From positions 1 to 64,000 of the forward strand of contig NZ_BACI01000002.1 of NCBI RefSeq assembly GCF_000225505.1: 64,000 nucleotides of DNA, written 5' to 3'. The notes beneath the pieces are model-generated. The model was not told the origin of the DNA. It saw only the letters and a program-made list of their open reading frames with translations, and searched no databases. This document shows, in pieces, positions 53,883 through 62,997 of this stretch. This DNA is from Gordonia alkanivorans NBRC 16433 (GTDB lineage Bacteria > Actinomycetota > Actinomycetes > Mycobacteriales > Mycobacteriaceae). Each line of letters opens with the position of its first letter. Positions within the stretch are counted from its first letter, which is position 1. Made by a program: the position numbers and the translations under genes.

Positions 53883-53963
53883 CGCTGCGCTGCACCGATG
53901 AGTTTCGCTGCGGTTTCGAGTCTGTCCTGGTTGGATTGCCCGACGACAACAGGAATGGATGCC

Positions 53964-54611
53964 ATGGCTCAGCTACTCAGGGTGCAGAACTTCGCGGTCT
54001 CGCAGGACGGGATCGGTGCCGGTGAAAATCAGACCTTCGAGCGGCCGTTCGGCGACACCGTCGAACCCTGGGAGATGATGTCCTGGGCAGGGGCCACCGC
54101 GAGCTGGCCCAACCGCACCGATCCCGGTGGCACCCGCGGACTCGACGACTACTTCACGCGCGACTTCACCCACAACATCGGTGCGGAGATCATGGGCCGC
54201 AACAAGTTCGGGCACCAGCGAGGTCCGTGGGTCGACCATGAATGGCAGGGGTGGTGGGGCGACGAGCCGCCGTTCCACACCCCGGTCTTCGTCCTCACCC
54301 ACCACCTCCGCCCGTCGTTCACGCTGGGTGAGACCACGTTCCACTTCCTCGACGCCACGCCGGCCGAGGCCGCGGCGAAGGCCAAGGCCGCGGCCGACGG
54401 CAAGGACGTACGGATCGGCGGGGGAGTCAGCACCGTCCGGGAGTTCCTCGACGCCGATCTCATCGACACGCTGCACGTCGCGGTCGCACCCGTCACCTAC
54501 GGGAACGGACTGCGACTGTGGGACTCGCCCGCCGAGTTGGAGGACCGGTTCGAGCACGAGGTGATCCCGAGTCCCAGCGGGGTCACCCATCACTTGTTCT
54601 GGCGGAAGTAA
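53964..54611 (+). CDS. RibD C-terminal/dihydrofolate reductase-like protein
   Basis: A 215-residue reductase fold, larger than the one at 45019. It begins QLLRVQNFAVSQDG and has the NADPH-type turn VRIGGGVSTVREFLDADLIDTLHVAVAPV. ATG 53964 was chosen because AGGA lies 9 bases upstream; ATG 53955 is in frame but next to that site. It lies 81 bases after the QorB-like gene on the same strand and may be co-expressed. The substrate is unknown. Confidence 0.87.
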   Translation: MAQLLRVQNFAVSQDGIGAGENQTFERPFGDTVEPWEMMSWAGATASWPNRTDPGGTRGLDDYFTRDFTHNIGAEIMGRNKFGHQRGPWVDHEWQGWWGDEPPFHTPVFVLTHHLRPSFTLGETTFHFLDATPAEAAAKAKAAADGKDVRIGGGVSTVREFLDADLIDTLHVAVAPVTYGNGLRLWDSPAELEDRFEHEVIPSPSGVTHHLFWRK

Positions 54612-54663
54612 TGTTTCGCCAACCCCCGGAATGTGCGCTTCGACCGGCGTAGTTGTAGAGGTC

Positions 54664-55416
54664 ATGACGGAACTCGCCGACAAGGCCAAGACTCTGCTCG
54701 AACTCCACAAGCCCGGAGACCCGGTGATCCTGCCGACGGTGTGGGATGCGTGGTCGGCGAATCTGGCGGTGTCCGCCGGGTTCGCCGCACTCACCGTCGG
54801 CAGTCACCCGGTGTCGGACTCGATCGGCAAACCCGACAACGAGGGCATCACCTTTGGAGAGCTCACGACTCGGATCAAACAGATCACCGCCGCGGTCGAC
54901 GTCCCGATCTCCGTCGACATCGAATCCGGTTACGGCGAGGACCCGAAGACCCTGATCGACGGCCTCATCGACGCCGGCGCCGTCGGTCTCAACATCGAGG
55001 ACACCGTCCACAGCGAGGGCGGGCGACTCCGCGAGGCGCAGGAGCACGCCGACTTCGTGGGCGGACTGCGTGCGGCGTCGGACGCCACCGATGTCCACGT
55101 CGTCGTCAATGCCCGCACCGACCTGTTCCTCAAGCAGGTCGGCGACGAATCCGACCGCGTCGACCGCGCCATCGCGCGGATGAAGCTCTGCGCGGAGGCC
55201 GGTGCCGACGTGCTCTATCCCGTCGGTTTCCACGACGACGCCACCCAGAAGCGGCTCGCCGACGAACTTCCGCTGCCGGTCAACGCCATCGGGCACCCGA
55301 CCAAGAACAACAAGGCGGCACTCGCCGCGCTCGGCGTCGGACGCGTGAGCTTCGGTCCGCTGTTCCAGATGGTGCTCGCCGAACGCGCCGCCGAGGTTCT
55401 CGCTCCCTGGAAGTAG
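54664..55416 (+). CDS. isocitrate lyase/PEP mutase-family protein
   Basis: A 250-residue TIM barrel of the ICL/PEP-mutase superfamily. Signatures are PTVWDAWSANLAVSAGFAALTVGSHPVS, the ISVDIESGYGEDP metal-binding Asp segment and GLNIEDTVHSEGG. The K-K-C-G-H loop of isocitrate lyase is missing, so it is more likely a 2-methylisocitrate lyase-like, oxaloacetate-hydrolase-like or phosphonate-type C-C/P-C lyase. ATG 54664 follows GAGG. No operon partner defines the substrate. Confidence 0.88.
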   Translation: MTELADKAKTLLELHKPGDPVILPTVWDAWSANLAVSAGFAALTVGSHPVSDSIGKPDNEGITFGELTTRIKQITAAVDVPISVDIESGYGEDPKTLIDGLIDAGAVGLNIEDTVHSEGGRLREAQEHADFVGGLRAASDATDVHVVVNARTDLFLKQVGDESDRVDRAIARMKLCAEAGADVLYPVGFHDDATQKRLADELPLPVNAIGHPTKNNKAALAALGVGRVSFGPLFQMVLAERAAEVLAPWK

Positions 55417-55472
55417 GCACGACCGGCGCGAATCGGGCACGAACTGTCGGAGGCCCGGTTTACCGTCGGAAT

Positions 55473-55916
55473 ATGGCACTCACCAAGAGCGAACGAGAAG
55501 CGTTTCTGGCAGAACCACACGTCGCGGCCCTGTCCGTGGAAGCCGAACCCGAGAGGGCTCCGCTGACGGTGCCGATCTGGTACCACTACGAACCCGGCGG
55601 ACGACCATGGCTGCTCACCGGCACCGAGTCGCGGAAGCTGAACCTCATCCGGGCGGCGGGGCGGTTCACCCTCATGGTCGACGAGGTGTCGCCGCGCCTC
55701 ATGTACGTCTCGGTGTCCGGGAATGCCATCGACATGGTCGCCGGAACCCGGGACGACCTGCGCGAGATGGCATCTCGTTACCTTCCGCCGCAGGCCGTCG
55801 AACCGTACATCGAGATGGCCGAGAAGGAACACGGTCCGCAGACCAAGGTGTACCTCGACCCTCAGCAGTGGGTGTCGCTGGACCTCGGCAGCCTCGGCGA
55901 TCTGCCGGCGGTATGA
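55473..55916 (+). CDS. pyridoxamine 5'-phosphate oxidase-fold protein
   Basis: A 147-residue split-barrel flavin-binding protein. The start MALTKSEREAFLAEPHVAALSV and the PLTVPIWYHYEPGGRPWLLTG segment are common in actinobacterial PPOX/F420-binding families; which cofactor is used cannot be told. ATG 55473 has TACCGT six bases upstream, so it may be leaderless. It is followed 42 bases later by the Mce-associated-like gene. Confidence 0.88.
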   Translation: MALTKSEREAFLAEPHVAALSVEAEPERAPLTVPIWYHYEPGGRPWLLTGTESRKLNLIRAAGRFTLMVDEVSPRLMYVSVSGNAIDMVAGTRDDLREMASRYLPPQAVEPYIEMAEKEHGPQTKVYLDPQQWVSLDLGSLGDLPAV

Positions 55917-55958
55917 CGCCGGACACAGCGCCCACAGCGGCATCGCTACATTGAACCC

Positions 55959-56789
55959 ATGCCGAAGCCCCGTCAGACCTCCGACGCCCCCGACGCCACC
56001 ACGGTGACGCCCGACGTCGAAGACGGCGTGACCCCGCTCGACGGCGACCACTTCCTGCAGGCCAACCGCACGAACCGGGAGAAGTACCGAGCCGAGGCGG
56101 AGGCCAAGGCGGCGAAAGCGGCCCGCAGGGCGGCCCGTCGCGGGGAGGCGGTCGATGCCGACGCCGCGCTCGAGGGCACGATCGACTCCGACGAGACGAT
56201 CGCGAAGGACCGCTCACCACGCAAGCTCGACCCGGCCGCGGCGTCGGGCAAGAGCGACCGCTGGACCGGTTGGGCGACGAGTCTCGGCAAGAAGACCTGG
56301 GCGGTCGTCGCGCTGGTGGCGGTCGCCGTCATCCTCGCGGCGTCGACCGCGGTGTTGGCTGTCGCCTACGTCGATGCCGACCGTCGGGCAGACACTGCGG
56401 CCGGGGCGATCGACTCGACGATCCTCGACACCGCACGCAAGTACGCCGCCGAGATCACCACCTACAACTCGGCCGACTACTCCGACCTCGACCGCAGAAT
56501 CCGCGAGATCTCCACTCCCGCGTTCACCCAGACCTACATCGAGTCCTCGCAGGACGCCCGAAAGGGCTCCACCGAGGCAGCGGCCGTGTCGACCGCGAAG
56601 GCCGACAACGCCGGAATCATGTCGCTCGACGACGAGAAAGCCGTCGTGCTCGTGACACTCGACCAGGCCGTCAAGTCGCCGCAGACCGCACAGGAGTTCC
56701 CCGACGGGTTCCCGTACCAGACACGCGTCAAGGTGACCCTGGTGCAGCAGGACGGTCGCTGGCTGATGGACGACTTCGCGGTGCTGTAG
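55959..56789 (+). CDS. Mce-associated-type membrane protein
   Basis: A 276-residue single-pass protein. A charged cytoplasmic N-terminus (about 1-110, with a KYRAEAEAKAAKAARRAARRGE helix), one membrane helix (about 112-135) and an extracytoplasmic NTF2/SnoaL-like domain (about 140-276, ending GRWLMDDFAVL) match Mce-associated proteins, which stabilise Mce lipid importers. No mce genes lie in the window. TACATT six bases before ATG 55959 suggests a leaderless transcript. The 3' end overlaps the convergent TetR gene by 62 bp. Confidence 0.85.
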   Translation: MPKPRQTSDAPDATTVTPDVEDGVTPLDGDHFLQANRTNREKYRAEAEAKAAKAARRAARRGEAVDADAALEGTIDSDETIAKDRSPRKLDPAAASGKSDRWTGWATSLGKKTWAVVALVAVAVILAASTAVLAVAYVDADRRADTAAGAIDSTILDTARKYAAEITTYNSADYSDLDRRIREISTPAFTQTYIESSQDARKGSTEAAAVSTAKADNAGIMSLDDEKAVVLVTLDQAVKSPQTAQEFPDGFPYQTRVKVTLVQQDGRWLMDDFAVL

Positions 56790-58002
56790 GGGTTGCGTTC
56801 CCGCCCAACAGGATCCGCGCCGACAGCGCCTCGATGCGTTCGGGGGAGGGTTGTGGCCGCAGCCGCGACAGGTCGGTGACGACGTTGAGTGCCGCGTGCA
56901 CCAGGAATCGCGCGTGGGTGATCGGTAGGTTCGCTCGCTCGCGACTCATCCAGGTCGCCCATTCATCGACGGTGATGCGCTGCTGATGGCGCAGCGCATC
57001 CCGGGCCTCGGGGGTGGCGTGTCCGATCTCGGTCTCGTAGACGCTGATCAGATCGGTTGAGCTGCAGGTCAGTCGAACGTATCGGCGCATCATGCCGACG
57101 AGTGCCTCGTGCGGCGTCGACGCATCGGCGAGGGCCTCGGCGATGGCGGCCGTGACGCGGTCGGTCGCCCGCCAGAACGCGGCCTCGAGGATCGCGACCT
57201 TGCTCGGGAAGTGGCGGTACACGCCGGACGCCGGAAGGCCCGCGGCATGCGCAATGTCCTCGATGGTGACGTCGCGGAAGCCGCGGGCGGCGAACAGGTT
57301 GATCGCCTCGGTCAGGATGATCTCGCGCTTCGCCGCCGGTGCGAGGCCGTGAGCGGCGGGAGCCGGCGGTCCCACCGGATCGGGGAGGTCGACGTCGAGC
57401 AGGTCGAACGCGGCATCGGAGATGAGGGTGGTGACCTCGCGCGCCGGCAGCGAGGAGTGATGGGTCGTCGGGCTGGCCGCGACGCTGGTCATCGCGGCGA
57501 CGGTCAGATTGGCGTCGGCATCGCGGAGGTCGGGACGCAGGCGCCGCGCCGCCGCGCGAACACGGCGGTGCTGGTGCACGACGACATCGCGGACGAGGTC
57601 CCGGTCGGCCGGTGCGAGGTACCGGGACTCCCACCGGTACAGGCCACCCGTGCGGCGGTTCTCGAAGGAGGCCGCGGTGATCGCCACGAGCAGCTCGCGC
57701 AGTTCGTCGTCGCCGCCGGGCTCCACCGCATCGAGCGCCGACCGGAGCGACCGTGCGAGGACAGCGGTGGTCTCGGCGAACAGCGCGTACTTGTTGGGGA
57801 AGTGCCGGTAGAGCGCGGGCGCGGAGATCCCGACCGCATCGGCGATGTCGTCGAGGCGAACCGCGTGGTAACCGCCGTCGCTGAACGCCTTCGCCGCAGC
57901 GTCGATGATGAGCCGCCTGCGGTCGGTCGGACGGCGTCGTCGAATGCCCGGCGCAACGGTCTGAGACGTGTCAGAGGTCGACGTCCCCGCGCGCACGGTC
58001 AT
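56728..58002 (-). CDS. tandem double TetR-family regulator
   Basis: A 424-residue protein with two full TetR modules. The first DNA-binding domain (about 28-75) reads DDIADAVGISAPALYRHFPNKYALF, and the second (about 223-270) reads EDIAHAAGLPASGVYRHFPSKVAIL; each is followed by a helical ligand domain. A single chain could act as an intramolecular dimer. ATG 58002 is the natural start; TAGAGT eight bases upstream (on the minus strand) could be its -10 element. It is divergent from the crotonase-FadD5-like genes and probably regulates them. The TATCCGGATA palindrome at 58015 could be its own operator. Confidence 0.88.
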   Translation of the reverse strand: MTVRAGTSTSDTSQTVAPGIRRRRPTDRRRLIIDAAAKAFSDGGYHAVRLDDIADAVGISAPALYRHFPNKYALFAETTAVLARSLRSALDAVEPGGDDELRELLVAITAASFENRRTGGLYRWESRYLAPADRDLVRDVVVHQHRRVRAAARRLRPDLRDADANLTVAAMTSVAASPTTHHSSLPAREVTTLISDAAFDLLDVDLPDPVGPPAPAAHGLAPAAKREIILTEAINLFAARGFRDVTIEDIAHAAGLPASGVYRHFPSKVAILEAAFWRATDRVTAAIAEALADASTPHEALVGMMRRYVRLTCSSTDLISVYETEIGHATPEARDALRHQQRITVDEWATWMSRERANLPITHARFLVHAALNVVTDLSRLRPQPSPERIEALSARILLGGNATPTAPRSRPSASDRPAAPGSP

Positions 58003-58014
58003 GGCGACACACTC

Positions 58015-58024
58015 TATCCGGATA
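58015..58024. promoter_or_regulatory. candidate TetR operator palindrome
   Basis: TATCCGGATA is a perfect 10-bp palindrome 13 bases upstream of the double TetR gene. It is short, so chance cannot be excluded. A second inverted repeat, CACAGAT...ATCTGTG, lies at 58151-58170 before the crotonase gene. Confidence 0.35.
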
Positions 58025-58201
58025 CGATGTTCACACAGGATTTTCGGGGCAATCGTCCGAAAACCCCAGCAAGGGGTATTCAGCGACGCGTATAAGTTAA
58101 CCAAGATTCTCGTGATCTGCGTCGCACTGTGGTAGTACTCTAGGCGATGGCACAGATCCGAGAATCTGTGTCTATCTGTCCGGTCACGAGTGGGGAGTGC
58201 A

Positions 58202-59002
58202 GTGAGCGACGAGACCAGCCAGGCAATCGTGACCTCGGTCGACGACCGAGGAGTCGCGCGGCTGACGATTTCCCGCCCGGAGAAGATGAACGCTCTCGAC
58301 ACCGAGGCGAACCACGGCATCAAGGCTGCGATGGAGGAGTGGTCGAAGCGCGACGACGTCCGCGTCATCGTTCTCGACGGGGCCGGCGGGAGCTTCAGCG
58401 CCGGAGCCGACGTGGTCTCCATCAACTCACAGTCGACAGCCAACGGTTCGTCGGGGCTCGACCCCGACCAGGCTCGCGGGATCATCTCCGCCGGTTCGGA
58501 ACTCGCCCGCGCGGTCCGCTCATCCCAGGTTCCGGTCATCGCCTCCGCCGATGGACCAGCCGCTGGCATCGGTGCCTCGCTGGCCCTGGCCGCCGACCTC
58601 ATCTACACGACGAAGCGGTCGTACTTCCTGCTCGCCTTCATCAACATCGGCCTGATGCCCGACGGCGGCGCGTCGATGCTCTTCACCTCTGCAGTGGGCC
58701 GGGTCCGCGCCAACGAACTCGCGCTCCTCGGTGAAAAGCTGCGCGCCCCTGAGGCTCTCGCGGCGGGACTGGTCAACGGCGTCTACGACGACCGGCCCGC
58801 GCTCGACGAAGTCGTCGACAAGGTAGCCGCGAAGCTCGCCGGCAAGAGTCGGTCCGCACTGCGGCTCACCAAGTCCGCGCTCGACGCCCACACCATGTCG
58901 GGCTTCGAGGCCGCGATCGAGCGAGAACTCGAGGGGCAGACCGAACTGCTGCAGTCGCCGGAGTTCCAAGCCGCCATCGCCGCCTTCGCCGGCAAGAAGT
59001 GA
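58202..59002 (+). CDS. enoyl-CoA hydratase/isomerase (EchA-like)
   Basis: A 266-residue crotonase. The CoA and oxyanion segments are SFSAGADVVSI and ADGPAAGIGASLALAADL, and the active-site stretch reads INIGLMPDGGASMLF (the D-G-G subgroup). GTG 58202 has GGGGAG just upstream; GTG 58190 is in frame but carries that site. It is divergent from the double TetR gene and followed by a FadD5-like ligase after 87 bases, so the three form a small lipid-catabolic unit. Confidence 0.92.
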   Translation: MSDETSQAIVTSVDDRGVARLTISRPEKMNALDTEANHGIKAAMEEWSKRDDVRVIVLDGAGGSFSAGADVVSINSQSTANGSSGLDPDQARGIISAGSELARAVRSSQVPVIASADGPAAGIGASLALAADLIYTTKRSYFLLAFINIGLMPDGGASMLFTSAVGRVRANELALLGEKLRAPEALAAGLVNGVYDDRPALDEVVDKVAAKLAGKSRSALRLTKSALDAHTMSGFEAAIERELEGQTELLQSPEFQAAIAAFAGKK

Positions 59003-59089
59003 GCTCGGCACGACGCCGAAACCGCACTCCCGCAGACGCATTCACGACCCACCTTCGTCACGACGACAGACAACAAGGAGACCGATCGT

Positions 59090-60694
59090 ATGACCGCGAC
59101 CGTCGACACCGTCACCGACCTCGCCACCGAACCGTTGCGCTCACGCCGCAACCACTGGAACAACCAGATCAAGCGCCACGCCTTCATGAACCCCGAGGGC
59201 CCGGCCCTGAAGTTCCAGGGCGAGGTCACCACCTGGAAGGAACTCGACGAGCGGACCCGTGCCTTCGCCGCCGCCCTGACCCGTCGTGGCGTCGAGTTCG
59301 GCGACCGCATCCTGGTGGTCCTGCTGAACCGCAGCGAATACGTCGAAGCGGTGTTGGGCGCCAACCTCATCGGCGCCATCCCGGTGCCGGTGAACATCCG
59401 CATGAGCCCGGCCGAGATCGCGTTCCTCGTGAACGACAGCGGTGCCAAGGTGATCGTCACCGAGACGATGCTCGCCCCGCTCGCCGACGCCGTCGCCGCG
59501 TCGACCAACGCGATCGACCACATCGTCGTCGTCGGCGGATCGGACAACGACAGCCACCTCGACTTCGAGGCGCTGGTCGCCGAGGACTCCTCGGACCTGC
59601 CCGAGATCGACGTCCCCGAAGAGACCGTCGCGCTGATCATGTACACCTCGGGTACCACCGGAAAGCCCAAGGGCGCCATGCTCACCCACACCAACATGCA
59701 GGCGCAGGCGGTGACCTGTCTGCAGGCACTGCAGACGCGATCCGACGACATCGGATCGTGCGTCGCGCCGATGTTCCACATCGCGGGACTCGGCGCGATG
59801 GCGCCGCTGTTCTACATGGGTGCGCTGTCGGTCATCCATCCGCTCGGTGCCTTCGACCCGAACGACATGCTCGACACCATCGAGAAGGAGGGCACCACCT
59901 CGATTTTCCTCGTGCCCGCCCAGTGGCAAGCCGTCTGTGCCGCCCAGCAGGCCAAGCCGCGAGACCTGAAGCTGCGCGTCACCAGCTGGGGCGCCGCCCC
60001 TGCCTCGGACACCGTGCTGCGGGCGATGAACGAGACCTTCCCCGACGCGCTCAACGTCGCCGTCTTCGGTCAGACCGAGATGTCGCCGATCACCTGCGTG
60101 CTCGAGGGAAAGGATGCGATGAACAAGATCGGTTCCATCGGCAAGGTCGTGCCCGCGGTGACCGCGCGCATCATCGACCCCGAGGGCAACGACGTCAAGC
60201 AGGGCGAGGTCGGCGAGATCGTCTACCACGGGCCCAACATGATGAAGGGCTACTGGCAGAACGAGCAGGGCACCGCCGACGCGTTCGCCTGCGGCTGGTT
60301 CCACTCGGGCGACCTCGTGCGCGAGGACGAGGACGGCTTCCTCTACGTCGTCGACCGCGCCAAGGACATGATCATCTCGGGCGGCGAGAACATCTACTGC
60401 GCCGAGGTCGAGAACGTCCTGTTCGGTCACCCGAGCATCAGCGAGGCCGCCATCATCGGCCGCGCGCACGAGAAGTGGGGCGAGGTGCCGGTGGCGGTCG
60501 TCGTCCTGGCCGAAGGCGTCACCGACCTGGCCCTGGCCGACCTCGAGCCCTACCTGAACGAGAACCTGGCCCGCTTCAAGCACCCGAAGGGCCTGGTCAT
60601 CGTCGACGAGCTGCCGCGCAACGCCGGTGGCAAGGTCGTCAAGCCGACCCTGCGGGCGAGCTACGGCTCCAAGGACGCCGGTCTGGCCGACTGA
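59090..60694 (+). CDS. long-chain acyl-CoA ligase, FadD5-like
   Basis: A 534-residue AMP-dependent ligase. The P-loop is MYTSGTTGKPKGAML, the adenylate site VFGQTEMSPITC, the hinge DRAKDMIISGGENIYCAEVE and the catalytic Lys in RNAGGKVVKPTL. The opening RSRRNHWNNQIKRHAFMNP recalls FadD5 (Rv0166), which in M. tuberculosis begins the mce1 lipid-import region; the Mce-associated-like gene and the alcohol dehydrogenase nearby echo that setting. ATG 59090 follows AAGGAG. Confidence 0.92.
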   Translation: MTATVDTVTDLATEPLRSRRNHWNNQIKRHAFMNPEGPALKFQGEVTTWKELDERTRAFAAALTRRGVEFGDRILVVLLNRSEYVEAVLGANLIGAIPVPVNIRMSPAEIAFLVNDSGAKVIVTETMLAPLADAVAASTNAIDHIVVVGGSDNDSHLDFEALVAEDSSDLPEIDVPEETVALIMYTSGTTGKPKGAMLTHTNMQAQAVTCLQALQTRSDDIGSCVAPMFHIAGLGAMAPLFYMGALSVIHPLGAFDPNDMLDTIEKEGTTSIFLVPAQWQAVCAAQQAKPRDLKLRVTSWGAAPASDTVLRAMNETFPDALNVAVFGQTEMSPITCVLEGKDAMNKIGSIGKVVPAVTARIIDPEGNDVKQGEVGEIVYHGPNMMKGYWQNEQGTADAFACGWFHSGDLVREDEDGFLYVVDRAKDMIISGGENIYCAEVENVLFGHPSISEAAIIGRAHEKWGEVPVAVVVLAEGVTDLALADLEPYLNENLARFKHPKGLVIVDELPRNAGGKVVKPTLRASYGSKDAGLAD

Positions 60695-60872
60695 CCGTGT
60701 CGAGGTGTCCCGGCGCCGGATTCGGTGATCGGGCGGGTGCCGGTGGCGATGGAACACGGACTAGGACACGTTTCAATTTTGTGATTGAGTGACTACAGTC
60801 ACAAGCGACGGCAACGTCGCTCGACGGACTTCCCGGGGCGAGTTTGTTGCCGGGTTCGAACGGAGGAGACCA

Positions 60873-62003
60873 GTGAAGACAAAGGGCGCGCTGCTGCGCG
60901 AGCACAACAAGCCGTGGGCGATCGAGGATATCGAGATCGGCGATCCCAAGGCCCACGAGATCAAGATCAAGATGGAAGCGGCGGGCATGTGCCACTCCGA
61001 CCATCACCTGATGACCGGCGGCATCCCGATGGCCGGGTTCCCGATCCTGGGTGGCCACGAGGGTGCGGGCGTCGTCGCCGAGGTAGGCGAGGGTGTCACC
61101 GACTTCGAGGTCGGCGACCACGTTGTGCTGTCGTTCATCCCGTCGTGCGGCAAGTGTCCGTCGTGTCAGTCGGGCATGGCCAACCTGTGCGACTTCGGCG
61201 CCATGCTGCTGCAGGGCGAAGCGGTGTCGGACAACACGTTCCGAATCCAGACGGCAGCCGGCGAGAACGTCTACCCGATGACCCTGCTGGGCACCTTCGC
61301 GCCCTACATGGTGGTCCACGAGGCGTCGGCAGTGAAGATCGACAAGGACATCCCGTTCGAGGTCGCCGCACTGTGTGGCTGCGGTATCCCCACCGGCTAC
61401 GGCTCGTCGACCCGCAGCGGTGACGTCCGTCCCGGCGAGGACGTGGCGATCGTCGGTGTCGGCGGCGTCGGTACGGCAGCCCTCCAGGGCGCCGTTATCT
61501 CGGGTGCCCGCAACGTGTTCGCCATCGACCCGGTCGAGTGGAAGCGTGAGCAGGCGCTGAAGTTCGGTGCCACCGCGGCATTCGCGTCGGTCGAAGAGGC
61601 TGCGATGGCGATCGCGGAGACCACCCACGGCGGCATGTGCCAGAAGGTGATCGTCACCGTCGGCGAGGTCCACGGCAAGGACGTCGATCTGTGGATGGGC
61701 ATCACCGCCAAAGGTGGCACCTGTGTGCTGACTGGCATGGGCAACATGCTCGAAAGCGACGTGACGCTGAACCTCGCGATGCTGACGCTGCTGCAGAAGA
61801 ACCTGCAGGGCTCCATCTTCGGTGGCGCCAACCCGAAGCTCGACATCCCGCAGCTGCTGTCGATGTACAAGATCGGCAAGCTCAACATCGCCGACATGAT
61901 CACCCGCCAGTACCGTCTGGACCAGATCAACGAGGGCTACCAGGACATGCTGGACGGCCGCAACATCCGCGGCGTCATCCGCTACACCGAAGAGGATTGG
62001 TGA
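60873..62003 (+). CDS. NDMA-dependent zinc alcohol dehydrogenase
   Basis: A 376-residue medium-chain zinc dehydrogenase. The catalytic zinc site is seen in AGMCHSDHH and GGHEGAG, the structural zinc in CGKCPSCQSGMANLC, and the Rossmann turn in VGVGGVGTAALQGA. The group holds tightly bound NAD(H) and is assayed with the artificial acceptor NDMA; a mycofactocin partner is the likely physiological link. GTG 60873 was chosen because GGAGGA lies 5-6 bases upstream; the frame reaches back to 60789 without a site. Rv0162c (AdhE1) near fadD5 is a comparable case. Confidence 0.9.
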   Translation: MKTKGALLREHNKPWAIEDIEIGDPKAHEIKIKMEAAGMCHSDHHLMTGGIPMAGFPILGGHEGAGVVAEVGEGVTDFEVGDHVVLSFIPSCGKCPSCQSGMANLCDFGAMLLQGEAVSDNTFRIQTAAGENVYPMTLLGTFAPYMVVHEASAVKIDKDIPFEVAALCGCGIPTGYGSSTRSGDVRPGEDVAIVGVGGVGTAALQGAVISGARNVFAIDPVEWKREQALKFGATAAFASVEEAAMAIAETTHGGMCQKVIVTVGEVHGKDVDLWMGITAKGGTCVLTGMGNMLESDVTLNLAMLTLLQKNLQGSIFGGANPKLDIPQLLSMYKIGKLNIADMITRQYRLDQINEGYQDMLDGRNIRGVIRYTEEDW

Positions 62004-62051
62004 GCCCTGTGCCCACCGGCCGGTACGCGGGCACGGGTAACGTGACCCGAT

Positions 62052-62870
62052 GTGTCGGTCCTTGAATCTCTGACGGAATGGCCTGTCGACAATGTGTCGG
62101 CGGCGATCATCACCCGCGACGGGGTCGCCGAGGAATTCGGCGACCCCGTTCGCGTCTACGAACTCGCCTCGGTCACCAAACTCCTGGTCGCCGAGGCGAT
62201 TCTGGTGGCCGTCGAAGAGGGAGCGGTCGAACTCGACGATCCGGCCGGTCCTCCCGGGGCGACCATCCGGCACCTCCTGGCACACGCGTCGGGACTCGCC
62301 TTCGACTCACGGGACCTCGAGGCCGGGGTGGGGGAGAAGCGCATCTATTCGAGCGCAGGCTTCGAGATCCTGGCCGAGACGGTGGAGCAGGCCGCGGGCA
62401 TCGGCTTCGCGGAGTACCTGGCCGACGCCGTCTGCGCACCGCTTGGCATGAAGTCCACCGAACTGTACGGGCCCGCCGGGCACGGGGCGCGGTCCACCAC
62501 CACCGATCTCGCGCATTTCGCGCAGGAACTCCTCGCGCCTCGACTGCTGGCACCGGAGACCCTCGCCGACGCGACATCGGTCCAGTTCCCAGGACTCGAC
62601 GGCTTTGTTCCCGGCTACGGCAGGCACCGCCCGAACGACTGGGGCCTCGGGTTCGAGATCCGATCGGCGAAGTCCCCGCACTGGACCGGGACGGGCAACT
62701 CGCCCCGGACCTTCGGGCACTTCGGTCAGGCCGGCACCTACCTCTGGGTCGACCCCGAGTTGCAGGCGGCATGCGTCGTCCTCACCGACCGGGCCTTCGG
62801 GCCGTGGGCGAAACCGTTGTGGAGCGAGTTCAACGACCGGGTCGTCAGTGAACTTTCGTCACAGAAATGA
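62052..62870 (+). CDS. beta-lactamase-fold serine hydrolase
   Basis: A 272-residue penicillin-binding-like protein. The S-x2-K motif appears as SVTK (about residue 44), the Y-S-x as IYSSAG, and a HFGQAG triad-like element stands in place of K-T-G. It lacks a signal peptide, so it probably acts in the cytoplasm as an esterase or amidase rather than on beta-lactams. GTG 62052 has no strong ribosome site. It stands 48 bases after the dehydrogenase stop. Confidence 0.88.
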   Translation: MSVLESLTEWPVDNVSAAIITRDGVAEEFGDPVRVYELASVTKLLVAEAILVAVEEGAVELDDPAGPPGATIRHLLAHASGLAFDSRDLEAGVGEKRIYSSAGFEILAETVEQAAGIGFAEYLADAVCAPLGMKSTELYGPAGHGARSTTTDLAHFAQELLAPRLLAPETLADATSVQFPGLDGFVPGYGRHRPNDWGLGFEIRSAKSPHWTGTGNSPRTFGHFGQAGTYLWVDPELQAACVVLTDRAFGPWAKPLWSEFNDRVVSELSSQK

Positions 62871-62997
62871 ACCTTTCTCGCACGAGAAACTAGCGCAACA
62901 CGCGCATCATGGGGCACAATGAATCCCACGAGTGTGATATCCGAAGTCGCGAGGTGTGTTGGGGAAGACGTTCCTCGTCGACAACGGAGGTGAAAAG

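Noticed and set aside
58131-58152. Fifth copy of the cluster operator before the crotonase gene
   Set aside because: Only the half-site TACTCTAG is shared; the second half does not match, so it is more likely a -10 region.
59141-62285. Long minus-strand frames across the FadD5-like and alcohol dehydrogenase genes
   Set aside because: These are shadows of genes with complete catalytic motifs.
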